Of a stretch of DNA of 64,000 nucleotides, positions 16,585-26,213 are shown piece after piece; the first letter of the stretch is position 1; the number at the start of each line of letters is the position of its first letter. Below the pieces are notes generated by a model, which was given only the letters and a program-made list of their open reading frames with translations, did not search any database and was not told the origin of the DNA. Source of the stretch: Variovorax sp. PBL-H6 (GTDB taxonomy: Bacteria; Pseudomonadota; Gammaproteobacteria; Burkholderiales; Burkholderiaceae_C); contig NZ_LR594659.1 in the NCBI RefSeq assembly GCF_901827155.1, positions 3,286,001 through 3,350,000 of the forward strand, in the 5' to 3' direction. A program made the translations under genes and the position numbers.

Positions 16585-19464
16585 TTACCTGCGCAGCAGC
16601 GCCTTGAGCGCGTTCTGCAGGCGGCGCGCCGAGGCCGCGTCGTGCGCGGCAGCGAGGACTGTCCCGGCATCCTGGCCCCAGGTCTGCGCCGGCGCGGGGT
16701 CGCCGCGCCGCGTCAGCAGCTTCAACTGCAGGGCGCGACGCGCCTCGAGCTGTTCGGCCGGCGTCGGCACTTCGGCCGCCATCTCCAGCCGCAGCAGAGC
16801 CTCGGCCACGGCATCAGGCTTGGCCAAAGGATCGGAAGCCAGGGCTTGCGACCACTGCCCGCGCACTGCAGGCGTCACCACACGGCCGAGTTCCTGCACG
16901 CTGGGCAGCTTCGACGCATCGCGCTGCTCCCACGCGCCCAGCACCTGGGTCAGCGCCTCACCGTGGGCCTGGGCGGCAAGCTTGCGCAAGGCTTGATCGG
17001 CGCGCTCGAGCGCGTCGCGCTGAGCGCGGAAGGCTGCATCGCCGAGCCGGGGGCCGCGCTCCTCGCGCGGCGGGCGGTCGCCGAAGCGGCCGGCGCCCGG
17101 GCCGCGCTCGCCCGGCCGCGGAGGCCGCTCGTTGGCGCGGCCGGGTGGACCGCTACGGCCGTCGCGGCGATCGCCTCCGAAGCGGCCGTTGCCACGCCCC
17201 GCCGGCAGGGCTTCGGCCTTCCTGTTGCCAGGTCGGTCGTCGCCTCGGACCGCGATCACGGGCTTGGGTGCTGGCTTGGGCGGCGCAACGGGTGTCGGTG
17301 CGGCGTCGTCTGTCTCGGCCTTGCCGGCGTCGGCGCGGGCCGACGAATCGGCACCGTCGGCCGGCGCCACCAGATCGGGCGTCGGCGCTGCGGCTTCGTC
17401 GGCGGCGGAGGGAGGCGAAGCGTCGGCATCGGCCGACGCGGGCGCCTGTTGGGCGCTTTCGCCGAACTCGGCCGCGGCCTGGCCCGGCGCCACCACTTCG
17501 GTCGCGCCGACGGAAGGGCCATCCGTGGCAGCGGGCTTGCCGGCGACCGGCGGTTTGGCTGCAGGCGGAGCCTCGCCACGCAAAGCGGCTTCGAGTTGGG
17601 CCACCGCAGCACGGATCTTCTGGGCGTCCCCCGTGGCGTTCGCGGCCTCCAATGCCTTGGAGGCGTCGAACACATGGCGGTCGTGCTCGCTCATCGCGGC
17701 CGCTGACTTCTCACGCTCGGCCGTCTTGCGGTTGAAGGCCTCGTCGATCGGCGAACGGAAGGCATCCCAGAGCTTCTGTTCCTGCCGGCGGTCCAGCGGC
17801 ACGGTCTGTGCCTCGGCCTGCCAGCGTTGCTGCAGGGCCTTGACGGCATCGATGCGCAGCATTGGCGCAGCGCCGAGTTCGGCGGCCTCGGCGATCATGG
17901 CCTGCCGACGCTCGATGCTGGCCTTCTGTGCAGCCTCGAAAGGCGCTCGCGCGGCGCCGAATGCGGCGGTCCACTGGGGCTGGAGCTCGGCGAACATCTT
18001 TTCGCCCACGTGACCCGCGTCACGCCAGCGATCGGCGAACTGGTGCAGCGCCCGGTTGTAGGTCTTGAGGTCGGTGTCGCCGGCCTGGGCCTCAGCCCAC
18101 GCTTTCACCTCCTCGATCAGCGCCAGGCGCTGGGCACGGTGCTCGGCCGCATCGGCGCGCACTTTCTCGAGCCAGGCCTCGACGACCTTGTGGGCTTCGT
18201 TGCACGCTTCGTCGAAGCGCTTCCACAGCGCATGGTTGGGCACACCGCCCTGGTCGGCTTGCTTCCATTGCTCGCGCAAGCTGCGCAGCGTCTCCTGCAT
18301 CTTGCGGCCCCCCAGGGCCTGACCCTCAGGGCGTTTGAGCAGGGCCTCGGCCTTGGCTACGAGCTCCTCGCGCACCTTGTCGGCGCTCCAGCGCTGCCAA
18401 CCTTCAAGCTCGCCGGCGGCCACCAGCGCCGCATGCACGCGAGCCTCGAGGGCTGCGTCGACCATCCTGCCGTGCTCCTTGAGCACCGCGCGCAGCGCTG
18501 CAGCGGCGCCAGCACTGGCCTTGCCATGACCTTCAGCGGTTTCCTGCTCGAGCTTGGCCAGCGCGGCCTCCACAGCCGCCTGGGCTGCGGCGCGCTTCTC
18601 GGGATCGACCTTCGGCACCGGCGGCTTTTGCGGGGCGGACTGCACCTCGGGCGCACCGCCGCGCGCGACGCGCAGCTCGTCGGCCCACACCGGTACCGGC
18701 GGCAGGGGCGCTGCCGCGTCCTCCGCGGCGGCGACGGTCTGCGCGAGCGCCTGGTGGAACGCATCCGACACCACCAGCAGCTGCGCCTTGGACGATTCCA
18801 GCTGTGGCGCGAACTTGGCGTCCAGGCTGTTCCAATTGGGATCGGCCGCGATCTCGTCGGCCTGCTGCTGCCAATGCGCCACGTCGGCGCGCAGGGATTC
18901 TTCGGCAGCCTGGGCGTCGCGCCAGCCCTTGGTCGACAGCACCTCGAAGCGCTGTGCCAGCAGCACGGCCGCTTCGCGGTGCACCTGGGCACGGTGCTGC
19001 AGATCCTCGATTCCCTTCACGCGCTCGGCGAGGCGGGCCTTGAAGCTGGCCAGCGGCTCGCGCGACAAGGGCGCACCGGCCTTGGCGGCATCGCGCTGCC
19101 AGGCGAGCGCGTCGGCGATGTTGAGCTTGGGCTGGGCCAGCAGCGCTTCTGCCTTCTGGGCCCATTCGGCGGCAATGGCTTCCTGGCCGCGAGCCCGCTT
19201 GAGCTCGTCGAGCTTCTCGCGCAGGAGGCGCGCGGCGCCCTTGTCCCGGCCGCTCAGTTCCTTGAACACCTCCTGCATCTGCTCGGGCGCCGGATTGCCC
19301 GCCAGCCAGTCGCGGATGCGCTGCGCACGCTCCCCCGAAGTCGGTGCGGTGAAGGCACCGCCCGTCATCGTGTCGAGGGACTGGAGGTCGTGGGGCTTGG
19401 TCGATGTTGAAGTCACTGCGCGAATAAAACCTGATCTGTAGAGGAAAAGCGAAGGCGCCGGCAT
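16585..19464 (-). CDS. DUF349 repeat protein
   Basis: A 959-residue, very helical protein. Several DUF349-type segments are visible, each with regularly spaced Trp and Arg (for example LREQWKQADQGGVPNHALWK, QFADRWRDAGHVGEKMFAEL, LQQRWQAEAQTVPLDRRQEQ with LWDAFRSPIDEAFNRK). A long Ala/Pro/Asp-rich linker (~residues 620-760) is followed by a Gly/Arg-rich stretch (~760-800) and a C-terminal helical domain. DUF349 proteins have no settled function. The start is uncertain: the ATG at 19464 or the GTG at 19416. It lies 45 bp downstream of the DUF748 gene and may share its transcript. Confidence 0.85.
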   Translation of the reverse strand: MPAPSLFLYRSGFIRAVTSTSTKPHDLQSLDTMTGGAFTAPTSGERAQRIRDWLAGNPAPEQMQEVFKELSGRDKGAARLLREKLDELKRARGQEAIAAEWAQKAEALLAQPKLNIADALAWQRDAAKAGAPLSREPLASFKARLAERVKGIEDLQHRAQVHREAAVLLAQRFEVLSTKGWRDAQAAEESLRADVAHWQQQADEIAADPNWNSLDAKFAPQLESSKAQLLVVSDAFHQALAQTVAAAEDAAAPLPPVPVWADELRVARGGAPEVQSAPQKPPVPKVDPEKRAAAQAAVEAALAKLEQETAEGHGKASAGAAAALRAVLKEHGRMVDAALEARVHAALVAAGELEGWQRWSADKVREELVAKAEALLKRPEGQALGGRKMQETLRSLREQWKQADQGGVPNHALWKRFDEACNEAHKVVEAWLEKVRADAAEHRAQRLALIEEVKAWAEAQAGDTDLKTYNRALHQFADRWRDAGHVGEKMFAELQPQWTAAFGAARAPFEAAQKASIERRQAMIAEAAELGAAPMLRIDAVKALQQRWQAEAQTVPLDRRQEQKLWDAFRSPIDEAFNRKTAEREKSAAAMSEHDRHVFDASKALEAANATGDAQKIRAAVAQLEAALRGEAPPAAKPPVAGKPAATDGPSVGATEVVAPGQAAAEFGESAQQAPASADADASPPSAADEAAAPTPDLVAPADGADSSARADAGKAETDDAAPTPVAPPKPAPKPVIAVRGDDRPGNRKAEALPAGRGNGRFGGDRRDGRSGPPGRANERPPRPGERGPGAGRFGDRPPREERGPRLGDAAFRAQRDALERADQALRKLAAQAHGEALTQVLGAWEQRDASKLPSVQELGRVVTPAVRGQWSQALASDPLAKPDAVAEALLRLEMAAEVPTPAEQLEARRALQLKLLTRRGDPAPAQTWGQDAGTVLAAAHDAASARRLQNALKALLRR

Positions 19465-19509
19465 TTGCCGGCGTATCCGGCTATTTTCGCCGACTTGCGG
19501 CGCATCGGG

Positions 19510-22500
19510 TCAGCGGATGGCCAGATTCAGCTCTGCCCCGGGTTTCCAGTTGGCATCGCCGGCCTGCGTGCGCACCGCTCCGAGGAACAGCCGCTCACTG
19601 GGCACCTTCTGGGCCAACAGGTAGTCGCGTACCGCGGCGCCGCGCTCGACGGCGAGCTGGCGTATGGCCTCGTCGTCGACCGGAATACTGGCCATCAGCA
19701 GATCTTCCATCTCCCTGCTCGGGACGTTTTTGGCCAAGCCGATCATGTTGCGGGGCTTGGTCTTGAGGTCGGCCCGGTTGTACACCGCGGCCAGCAGTTC
19801 CGGGTACTCCGCGTCGGTGACCGGTGCCACATCGGCCGCATTCTGGCTGCCACGCACTGCCGCGCGGCGCTTCTCGGCCTGGGCGAGCTGGCGCAAACGC
19901 TGGCGCTGATAGGCCTCGCGCTCCTGCTCGAGGCTGGCGGTGCCCACCACCGTCATGCGCAGCGCAGGCCGGTCGGTCAGCGCCTTGGCGACCTTGTCCA
20001 GGCTTTGCTTCGCCTCCGCGGACAACGCCGCGCTGCCGGGTGCGAAGGTGATGGTGCTCGAATCCCCGCTGCCGCCGCCGAGGCCGCCCGTCAGCAGCGC
20101 GAAGGGGGCGGTCGCGGCCTTGACGATCAGGTTGACTACTGCCTTCAGGATGAGGGGACCAAGACTGAACTGCGGATCGTTGAGCGACCCGCTGATCGGG
20201 AAGTCGATGTCGATGACGCCGTTGCGGTCGGCCAGCAGGGCGACGGCGAGCCGCACCGGCAGGCTGTTGGGGGCACCCTGCACTTCGTCGCCGAACTGCA
20301 GCTGGTTCAGTACCAGCTTGTTGGTAGCGGTAAGTTGACCATCCGGCGCGATCTTGTAGTTCACGTCCATGCTGAGCTTGCCGCGCTCGATGCCATGCCC
20401 GGCGTAGCGCACCGAATAAGGCGACAGCGGCGGCAGATCGAGCTCGCGCATCTTCGCCGTGATGTCGAGCTCCAGCGGCTTGGCCAGCGGGTTGAGCTTG
20501 CCGGTGATTTCCAGCGAAGCCGTCTGCTGGGCTTTGCCGCGCAGCTCGAGGTCTGCCAATGCCGGCCTGTCGCCCTGGGGCTTGGACGAGAAGGCGCTGA
20601 GCTTGCCGGTCAGCTCGCTGAGATCGGCCGAGTAATTGGGCTTGACGAACAGGTCGCTGAAATCGATTCGCCCGTTGACCAGGTTCATGGAGCCGAAGTT
20701 GATGACTGGCGCGGGCCCGCTGCCTTCGGACTCCGGGGCCTTCAGGGTCGACGCGGGAGCCGGGACGACGGGCGAGGTCGTACCACCGCCGACCATCGCC
20801 TCCGCAGACACGGGGGGCCCTGCGGAAGGCGTCGCTGGTTTCCTGGCGATGGTGGTCGTTGCGGTGCCTCCGAGGCTGCGCCGCGTGCTGGCCTCGCCGC
20901 CCGGCTCCGGCGTCTGTGCCGGTTGCCCGGGCTTCCTGGTCAGATCCTGCAAGTTGAGACGGCCGTTCGGGTCGATGATCACGCGCGCGAAGAAGTCGGT
21001 CAGCGTGGTTTCGCGCACGTCCACGGCAAGCGGCGCCTTGGGTACCAGGTTGACCTGCAGTCCGCGCAGGTTGAGGGTTTTCCAGCTCAGCAATTGATTG
21101 CTGCGATTGGCGAGGCCGGGAGATTGCGTCAGCGTCGCACTGTTGGCGCGGAAGTCGTCGAGCGTCGTGTCGCCGGCCAGCTTGACGCTCATTCCGCCGG
21201 GTGCCGTGGCGTACTTGACCGTGCCGCGATAGCTGGCAAAGGCGCGGCGGATGTCGATATTGAGCGCGTCCGCGTAGTAGGCCTTGAAGGCATGCGCCGG
21301 GACAGCGGCCACTTCCAACCGGCCCTCGGCCGCCACTGGCTTCAGGACCACCGTTCCCTTGTATTCGAAGCGTCCGGGTTCGGCGCGGCCAGCGGCGATG
21401 CGCCCGGACAGCTGCAGCGGCGAGGCGGTGGCGGTGTTGGGCACGATCTTCTGAGCGTTGACCTTCAGGGCGCTGATCTCGAAGGTGACGGGGGTCGCGC
21501 CGGCCTTGTCCGAATAGGACAGCGCGCCGTTGTCGACCGCCACGGCGCCGATGGCCAGCTCCCAGGGCTTGGCGTCGCCGCTGGCGGCCTTCGGGTCCTT
21601 GGGCGCGGCAACAATGGCGTCCGTGCCGGCGGCCTGGCTGCCGTTCGATGGTGCCTTGAGCCAGCGCTCGAACATCCAGCGCTTCTCTTTGTCGCGCTCG
21701 ACCAGGACCTTGGGGCTGCTGGCGCTGAACGAGGCGATGTTGAGCGTGTGCTTCGTCATGTCGACTTCGGCATCGACCAGTTCGAACCGTCCAACGCTGG
21801 CCAGCGCGGTCTTGGCCTGCGTCAATGCGAGCCCGTCGAGGGCGACTCGGCCTGCCTTGAACTTGAGCTCAGGCTGGTTCCAGGCCACATCGATCTTGCC
21901 GCTGAGTTTGCCGTCGAGCGTCGGTTCCAGGCTCTGTGCCAGGTACGGCGCAGCCAGCGACAGCGGCAGTGCCTCGACCTCGGCCTGCACATTGGCGACC
22001 TTGTCGGTCGCCTCGCCGCCGAACTTGAGGGCGGCATCACCGATGGCGGTGGAACCGTTGAAGATGGCCGGCTTCTCCATTGGCCAGACGATGGCGCTGG
22101 CGTCGACGTGAAGCTGCTTCATGTCGATCGCTGCGGCCGGCTGAATGCTCTGATCCCGCCATCCTATTTCGCCGCCGGACAACGCCAGCTTGTCGACCTG
22201 CACGCGCCAGCCGGGCGCCGCAGCTGCGGGCTTGGCGCCGGCCTCTCCGTCCGGCGGAGCGCCAGTCGTCGGCGCCTTCTCGGCCGCTCCCGCGGTCTGA
22301 CCGGCAGGCAGCAGGTTGAGCCGCCCGGCCGCATCGCGCGCCACCACCAACCGCGGCGCAGCTACCGCCACTTCGCTCAGGTGCACCACCCGCTCCAGCG
22401 GCCGCACATCCGCCAGCGCCAGCTGGAGCGAATCGAAACGAAGCAGATCGCGCGCCTTCGAGTCCGCCAGCTGGATGCCATGCGCCGCCACGGTCCCGGT

Positions 22501-23313
22501 GATCCTCAGGCCGGTCGTGGTCGTCTGCGCGAAATCGATCTTCAGGTCCGCGTCCAGCTTGCCTGCCTGCAGGGCAACCGGCAGGCCACCGGGGATGTAG
22601 CCCAGGTAAGGCGCCAGGTCGAGGTCCTTGAAATTGATCTGCGCATCGGTTTTGCGGTCGTCCGCGAAGGGCGTGGTCAAGGCGGCCGAATCGAAAGCGC
22701 TGCCGTTGAGCACGAAGGCCAGCTTGGGCTCGGTCTTGATCTCGCGCTGCGAAGGCAGGTTGCTCAGGAACGGCACCTTGAGCACGAAGTCGCGGAGTTC
22801 ATGCTTGCGCTTGACCGCCTGATCGTCAAAGTCGACCGACCCATTGGTAATGGCGATGTTGTAGACCGCGAAACGCGGCGGCTCGCTCTTAGGCGCCTCC
22901 GGGGCGCTGGCGAGCTTCGTGACGATGTCGTCGATGTCGTACTTGCCATCGGCCCGGTGCGTCAGCAGGACCGCTGGCGAGTCAATGGTCAAGGCGTCGA
23001 TCACCGGCGCGAGTCGCAGGATGGACTGCAGCTCGGCGTCGGCATAGATGCGACCCACCGCGAGTTGCGGCCGGCTGCCGTCGGCCGTCGCGATGCGCAG
23101 GTCGTCGATCGCGAGCTCGAGGGTCCAGGGCTTGAAGTCGATCTTGCCGACAGTCACCTGACGCCCAAGCTTTTCACTGGCGATTTTCTGGATCTGGCTC
23201 TTGGCGATCGGCGGCACGGCCAGCCAGGCGACGGCCCAAAATACGAGCAGGACCAGCAAGGCCAGTACCGCTCGCCTCACCCACTTGTTTTGTTTCAGCG
23301 AAGCAGCATTCAT
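19510..23313 (-). CDS. AsmA-like DUF748 protein with OmpA-like C-terminal region
   Basis: A 1267-residue envelope protein. One N-terminal membrane helix (AVLALLVLLVFWAVAWLAV) anchors it, with the rest periplasmic. DUF748/AsmA features are visible: IQKIASEKLGRQVTVGKIDF near the N-terminus, repeated beta-rich segments, and DISVNFGSMNLVNG-like blocks (actual INFGSMNLVNGRIDFSDLFV) followed by LDITAKMRELDLPPLSPYS. Near the end, ITFAPGSAALSAEAKQSLDK resembles an OmpA-type peptidoglycan-binding region. AsmA-like proteins are implicated in lipid transport between membranes. The ATG at 23313 is chosen because the membrane helix follows directly; the 63 codons upstream are not protein-like. Confidence 0.9.
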   Translation of the reverse strand: MNAASLKQNKWVRRAVLALLVLLVFWAVAWLAVPPIAKSQIQKIASEKLGRQVTVGKIDFKPWTLELAIDDLRIATADGSRPQLAVGRIYADAELQSILRLAPVIDALTIDSPAVLLTHRADGKYDIDDIVTKLASAPEAPKSEPPRFAVYNIAITNGSVDFDDQAVKRKHELRDFVLKVPFLSNLPSQREIKTEPKLAFVLNGSAFDSAALTTPFADDRKTDAQINFKDLDLAPYLGYIPGGLPVALQAGKLDADLKIDFAQTTTTGLRITGTVAAHGIQLADSKARDLLRFDSLQLALADVRPLERVVHLSEVAVAAPRLVVARDAAGRLNLLPAGQTAGAAEKAPTTGAPPDGEAGAKPAAAAPGWRVQVDKLALSGGEIGWRDQSIQPAAAIDMKQLHVDASAIVWPMEKPAIFNGSTAIGDAALKFGGEATDKVANVQAEVEALPLSLAAPYLAQSLEPTLDGKLSGKIDVAWNQPELKFKAGRVALDGLALTQAKTALASVGRFELVDAEVDMTKHTLNIASFSASSPKVLVERDKEKRWMFERWLKAPSNGSQAAGTDAIVAAPKDPKAASGDAKPWELAIGAVAVDNGALSYSDKAGATPVTFEISALKVNAQKIVPNTATASPLQLSGRIAAGRAEPGRFEYKGTVVLKPVAAEGRLEVAAVPAHAFKAYYADALNIDIRRAFASYRGTVKYATAPGGMSVKLAGDTTLDDFRANSATLTQSPGLANRSNQLLSWKTLNLRGLQVNLVPKAPLAVDVRETTLTDFFARVIIDPNGRLNLQDLTRKPGQPAQTPEPGGEASTRRSLGGTATTTIARKPATPSAGPPVSAEAMVGGGTTSPVVPAPASTLKAPESEGSGPAPVINFGSMNLVNGRIDFSDLFVKPNYSADLSELTGKLSAFSSKPQGDRPALADLELRGKAQQTASLEITGKLNPLAKPLELDITAKMRELDLPPLSPYSVRYAGHGIERGKLSMDVNYKIAPDGQLTATNKLVLNQLQFGDEVQGAPNSLPVRLAVALLADRNGVIDIDFPISGSLNDPQFSLGPLILKAVVNLIVKAATAPFALLTGGLGGGSGDSSTITFAPGSAALSAEAKQSLDKVAKALTDRPALRMTVVGTASLEQEREAYQRQRLRQLAQAEKRRAAVRGSQNAADVAPVTDAEYPELLAAVYNRADLKTKPRNMIGLAKNVPSREMEDLLMASIPVDDEAIRQLAVERGAAVRDYLLAQKVPSERLFLGAVRTQAGDANWKPGAELNLAIR

Positions 23314-23361
23314 CGGACGGCGAGTGTGCCCCAAACCGCTGAAGCTTCCCAGAAACAAGAA

Positions 23362-23564
23362 AGCCCGGACGCCGGACATGACGTCTGGCCTCCGGGCTCG
23401 ATGGCGGGCGCCACGCCCATGCCATCTTTTCGCTCGACCGGAAGTTGGATTGTTCCGGTCATGCTGGCGGCAAGAGATTGCCGCCGTTTGGGCCTCGGCC
23501 ACTGAACCGTTCGAGGCTTGCTCTCCTGGTCACCGGACCTCGGTTTAACGCCTGAGGATTCAGG
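23362..23564. other. Run of consecutive stem-loops in the gap between the DUF748 gene and the transglycosylase gene
   Basis: The 595-bp gap 23314-23908 has no convincing gene. Its left part contains successive inverted repeats: 23362-23398 (8+7 bp around ATGAC), 23400-23426 (GATGGC/GCCATC enclosing GGGCG/CGCCC, followed by TTTT), 23436-23460 (GACCGGAA/TTCCGGTC), 23466-23485 (GGCGGCAA GAGA TTGCCGCC), 23492-23517 (GCCTCG/CGAGGC), 23528-23539 (GGTC/GACC) and 23551-23564 (CCTGA GGAT TCAGG). The first could terminate leftward transcripts (T-rich on the minus strand) and the second rightward ones. The density suggests a structured RNA or palindromic repeat cluster. No known RNA family was recognised. 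Confidence 0.45.
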
Positions 23565-23684
23565 CCGACACAGCGTAATCCCACTCTGAGGAGAATGCAA
23601 ATAGAAGCTTTTCAATGGTCAGATCTATTCAATTTCGATCACCCGCCTAAGCTATCGATAGCATAAAGCGGAGCCTCCTTATTC

Positions 23685-23713
23685 TTGACCGGGTATTAAG
23701 CGCCTCCTAGAAT
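23685..23713 (+). promoter_or_regulatory. Sigma-70 promoter for the lytic transglycosylase gene
   Basis: TTGACC at 23685-23690 and TAGAAT at 23708-23713 are separated by exactly 17 bp, a near-consensus pair in otherwise GC-rich DNA. It would give a leader of about 190 bases before the ATG at 23909. That leader contains a perfect small hairpin (GCCGAA TACT TTCGGC, 23765-23780). Confidence 0.65.
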
Positions 23714-23908
23714 TCGCGCTATCCGAGCCGCCCACCTGCTGGCCGGTTTTGTCCTACACCCGCTGCCGAATACTTTCGGCTTAATCAGGAAGTCGCGATC
23801 CAACCCTCTCGCGCGGCACCTGACTCGTACCAATCCACAAGCGCTGCCGCCTTCGACCATTGCCATTCAGGCTGTGCGACTTGGGCGCCGCACAAAGGAG
23901 GAAGAGCG

Positions 23909-24742
23909 ATGAAACAGGCGTTTGATGCCACAGCCCGTGGGCTGCGGACTTTCATGTCCGACGTGGCCGAAGGCTTATTCGAAGTGACCCACAACGGCTT
24001 TGCCCTGCTTGGGTTGGCCATCGTGTTCGGCGTTCTCGCGCTGGCCGCGCGTCCGGATCTGCGCCAGTCGGGCGAAGAGCAACTGATGGGCTGGCTCCAA
24101 TCGCGCAAGCCGCCACCCGAGGTCTCCGACCTGGAACCCACGGCCATCGATCGCACGACGGCGGCCAGCCCCCTCGAGCTGCCGAAACCACAGGCTGCGG
24201 TTGCCTACTGGCTAAGCAAGAAGTACCGCGTGGCCGTCGAGCCATTGAGCGTGCTGGTGTCAGAGGCTTTCGAGATCGGCAAGCGCACCAAGCTCGATCC
24301 CACGTTGATCCTGGCGATCATGGCCGTCGAGTCCAGCTTCAATCCCTTCGCCCAAAGCCATGTCGGTGCCCAGGGCCTGATGCAGGTAATGACCCAGGTG
24401 CATGGCGAGAAGTACGAAAGCGCCGGCGGCACCCTGACCGCCTTCGACCCAGTCACCAATATGCGCGTCGGCGTCAAGGTTCTGCAGGAATGCATAGCAC
24501 GGGCGGGTTCGCTCGAAGGCGGCCTCAAGTACTACGTCGGTGCAGCCAACCTGCCGGACGACGGCGGATATGCGGGCAAGGTGATGGCTGAGCACGCACG
24601 GCTGCAGCTAGTGATCACAGGCCGTGCACCCTCCACCGCGCCCACGCCGCCCGGCATGCGCGCGCAGCCCATGCCGGTGGTGGCGCCGGCCAAGCCGGAG
24701 GGCACCAGCCCGCAGAAGGTGGCGCTGGCATCGGACCTTTAG
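23909..24742 (+). CDS. Membrane-anchored lytic transglycosylase (SLT family)
   Basis: A 277-residue protein. A membrane helix near residues 30-48 (FALLGLAIVFGVLALAA) places the rest in the periplasm. The catalytic SLT domain spans about residues 115-235 with LILAIMAVESSFNPFAQS (catalytic Glu in VES), GAQGLMQVM and a later LKYYVGAANLPDDGGYAGKV. It should cleave peptidoglycan between MurNAc and GlcNAc, forming 1,6-anhydro products. AAAGGAGG directly precedes the ATG. A Pro/Ala-rich tail follows. Its own promoter lies ~200 bp upstream. Confidence 0.9.
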   Translation: MKQAFDATARGLRTFMSDVAEGLFEVTHNGFALLGLAIVFGVLALAARPDLRQSGEEQLMGWLQSRKPPPEVSDLEPTAIDRTTAASPLELPKPQAAVAYWLSKKYRVAVEPLSVLVSEAFEIGKRTKLDPTLILAIMAVESSFNPFAQSHVGAQGLMQVMTQVHGEKYESAGGTLTAFDPVTNMRVGVKVLQECIARAGSLEGGLKYYVGAANLPDDGGYAGKVMAEHARLQLVITGRAPSTAPTPPGMRAQPMPVVAPAKPEGTSPQKVALASDL

Positions 24743-24784
24743 GCTTTTCGCGGCGGGGCCCGAAGCCGTCGGCTACACTCGCAC

Positions 24785-24928
24785 GGCACGCGACTGGCGA
24801 TAGGCGCAGCACCTCTTCAGGTGCCATGCGCTGACGTGGATGACCACTGGGAAGCGTGCCGCCTGCAGCGCACGGCAGGCGTTCCGCCGTTCGCCTGGGC
24901 AGCCCTTGTTTGGTTGAAGAACAAGGAC
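24785..24928 (+). promoter_or_regulatory. ZTP/ZMP (pfl-type) riboswitch upstream of glyA
   Basis: The 207-bp leader of glyA contains the landmarks of the pfl/ZTP riboswitch aptamer in order: CGACTGGCG at 24791-24799, CCACTGGGAAGCG at 24844-24856, and the conserved distal element CCGTTCGCCTGGGCA with CGCCTGGGC at 24892-24900. A perfect hairpin (CCTTGTT ... AACAAGG, 24904-24926) follows directly and may be the expression platform. ZTP riboswitches turn on purine and one-carbon genes, including glyA, when 10-formyl-THF is limiting. Recognition is by motif memory, not by covariance search. Confidence 0.75.
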
Positions 24929-24949
24929 CATCCGTCTTAAAGGACTGCC

Positions 24950-26194
24950 ATGTACAACCGCCAGACCCTGGTCGAACAGACCGATCCCGAAATCTGGGCC
25001 GCCATCCAGGCCGAGCACACTCGCCAGGAACAGCATATCGAGCTGATTGCGAGCGAGAACTACGCATCACCGGCCGTCATGGCCGCGCAAGGCTCGCAGC
25101 TCACCAACAAATACGCCGAGGGCTATCCCGGCAAGCGCTACTACGGCGGCTGCGAGCATGTCGATGTAGCCGAACAGCTGGCCATAGATCGAGTCAAGCA
25201 GCTCTTCGGTGCCGATGCTGCCAACGTGCAGGCCCATTGCGGCGCCTCGGCGAACGAGGCCGTGATGCTGGCCTTCCTCAAGCCCGGCGACACCATCATG
25301 GGCATGAGCCTGGCCGAAGGCGGCCACCTGACCCATGGCATGCCGCTCAACATGAGCGGCAAATGGTTCAACGTCGTGAGCTACGGGCTCAACGACAAGG
25401 AAGAAATCGACTACGACGCGATGGAACGCAAGGCGCACGATGCCATGCCCAAGCTGATCATCGCGGGCGCCTCGGCCTATTCGCTGCGCATCGACTTCGA
25501 GCGCTTCGCCAAGGTCGCCAAGGATGTCGGCGCCATCTTCATGGTCGACATCGCCCACTACGCAGGCCTGGTCGCGGCCGGCGTGTACCCCAATCCCGTC
25601 CCCCATGCCGACGTGGTGACCTCCACCACCCACAAGAGCCTTCGCGGCCCGCGTGGCGGCATCATCCTGATGAAATCGCAGCACGAGAAGGCGATCAACA
25701 GCGCTATCTTTCCGGGCCTGCAAGGCGGTCCGCTGATGCACGTGATCGCGGCCAAGGCGGTGGCCTTCAAGGAGGCGCTGTCGCCGGAGTTCAAGACCTA
25801 CCAGCAGCAGGTCGTGAAGAATGCGCAGATCGTGGCCGAGACGCTGAGCGCACGCGGGTTGCGCATCGTCAGCGGTCGCACGGAAAGCCACGTGATGCTC
25901 GTCGATCTGCGTGCCAAGGGCATCACAGGCAAAGAGGCCGAGAGCGTGCTGGGCAGTGCTCACATGACGATCAACAAGAACGCCATTCCCAACGACCCCG
26001 AGAAGCCAATGGTGACAAGCGGCGTGCGCATCGGCACGCCGGCCATGACCACGCGCGGCTTCAAGGACGAAGAGGCGCGTGCCACCGCCAACCTGATCGC
26101 CGACGTGCTGGACGACCCGCGCGATGGCGCCACGATCGAGGCGGTCCGCGCCAAGGTGCACGCGCTGACCAGCCGCTTCCCGGTCTACCGCTGA
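24950..26194 (+). CDS. glyA: Serine hydroxymethyltransferase
   Basis: A 414-residue cytoplasmic PLP enzyme that interconverts serine plus THF and glycine plus 5,10-methylene-THF, the main source of one-carbon units. Visible: [69 protein letters not shown], and the PLP-lysine motif [16 protein letters not shown]. Length matches E. coli GlyA (417). AAAGGA precedes the ATG. The apparent ZTP riboswitch in its leader fits its role in folate one-carbon balance. nrdR follows 19 bp downstream, a common pairing. Confidence 0.98.
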   Translation: MYNRQTLVEQTDPEIWAAIQAEHTRQEQHIELIASENYASPAVMAAQGSQLTNKYAEGYPGKRYYGGCEHVDVAEQLAIDRVKQLFGADAANVQAHCGASANEAVMLAFLKPGDTIMGMSLAEGGHLTHGMPLNMSGKWFNVVSYGLNDKEEIDYDAMERKAHDAMPKLIIAGASAYSLRIDFERFAKVAKDVGAIFMVDIAHYAGLVAAGVYPNPVPHADVVTSTTHKSLRGPRGGIILMKSQHEKAINSAIFPGLQGGPLMHVIAAKAVAFKEALSPEFKTYQQQVVKNAQIVAETLSARGLRIVSGRTESHVMLVDLRAKGITGKEAESVLGSAHMTINKNAIPNDPEKPMVTSGVRIGTPAMTTRGFKDEEARATANLIADVLDDPRDGATIEAVRAKVHALTSRFPVYR

Positions 26195-26213
26195 TCCTGC
26201 ACATGGCGTCCGC

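Noticed and set aside
19465..23505. A 1346-codon open frame on the plus strand
   Set aside because: It lies exactly opposite the DUF748 gene; its composition (Arg/Gly/His/Leu-rich without domains) is that of an antisense shadow in high-GC DNA.
23314..23908. Known small RNAs (6S, RNase P RNA, tmRNA, SRP RNA) in the stem-loop region
   Set aside because: None of the hallmark sequences of these RNAs could be found on either strand.
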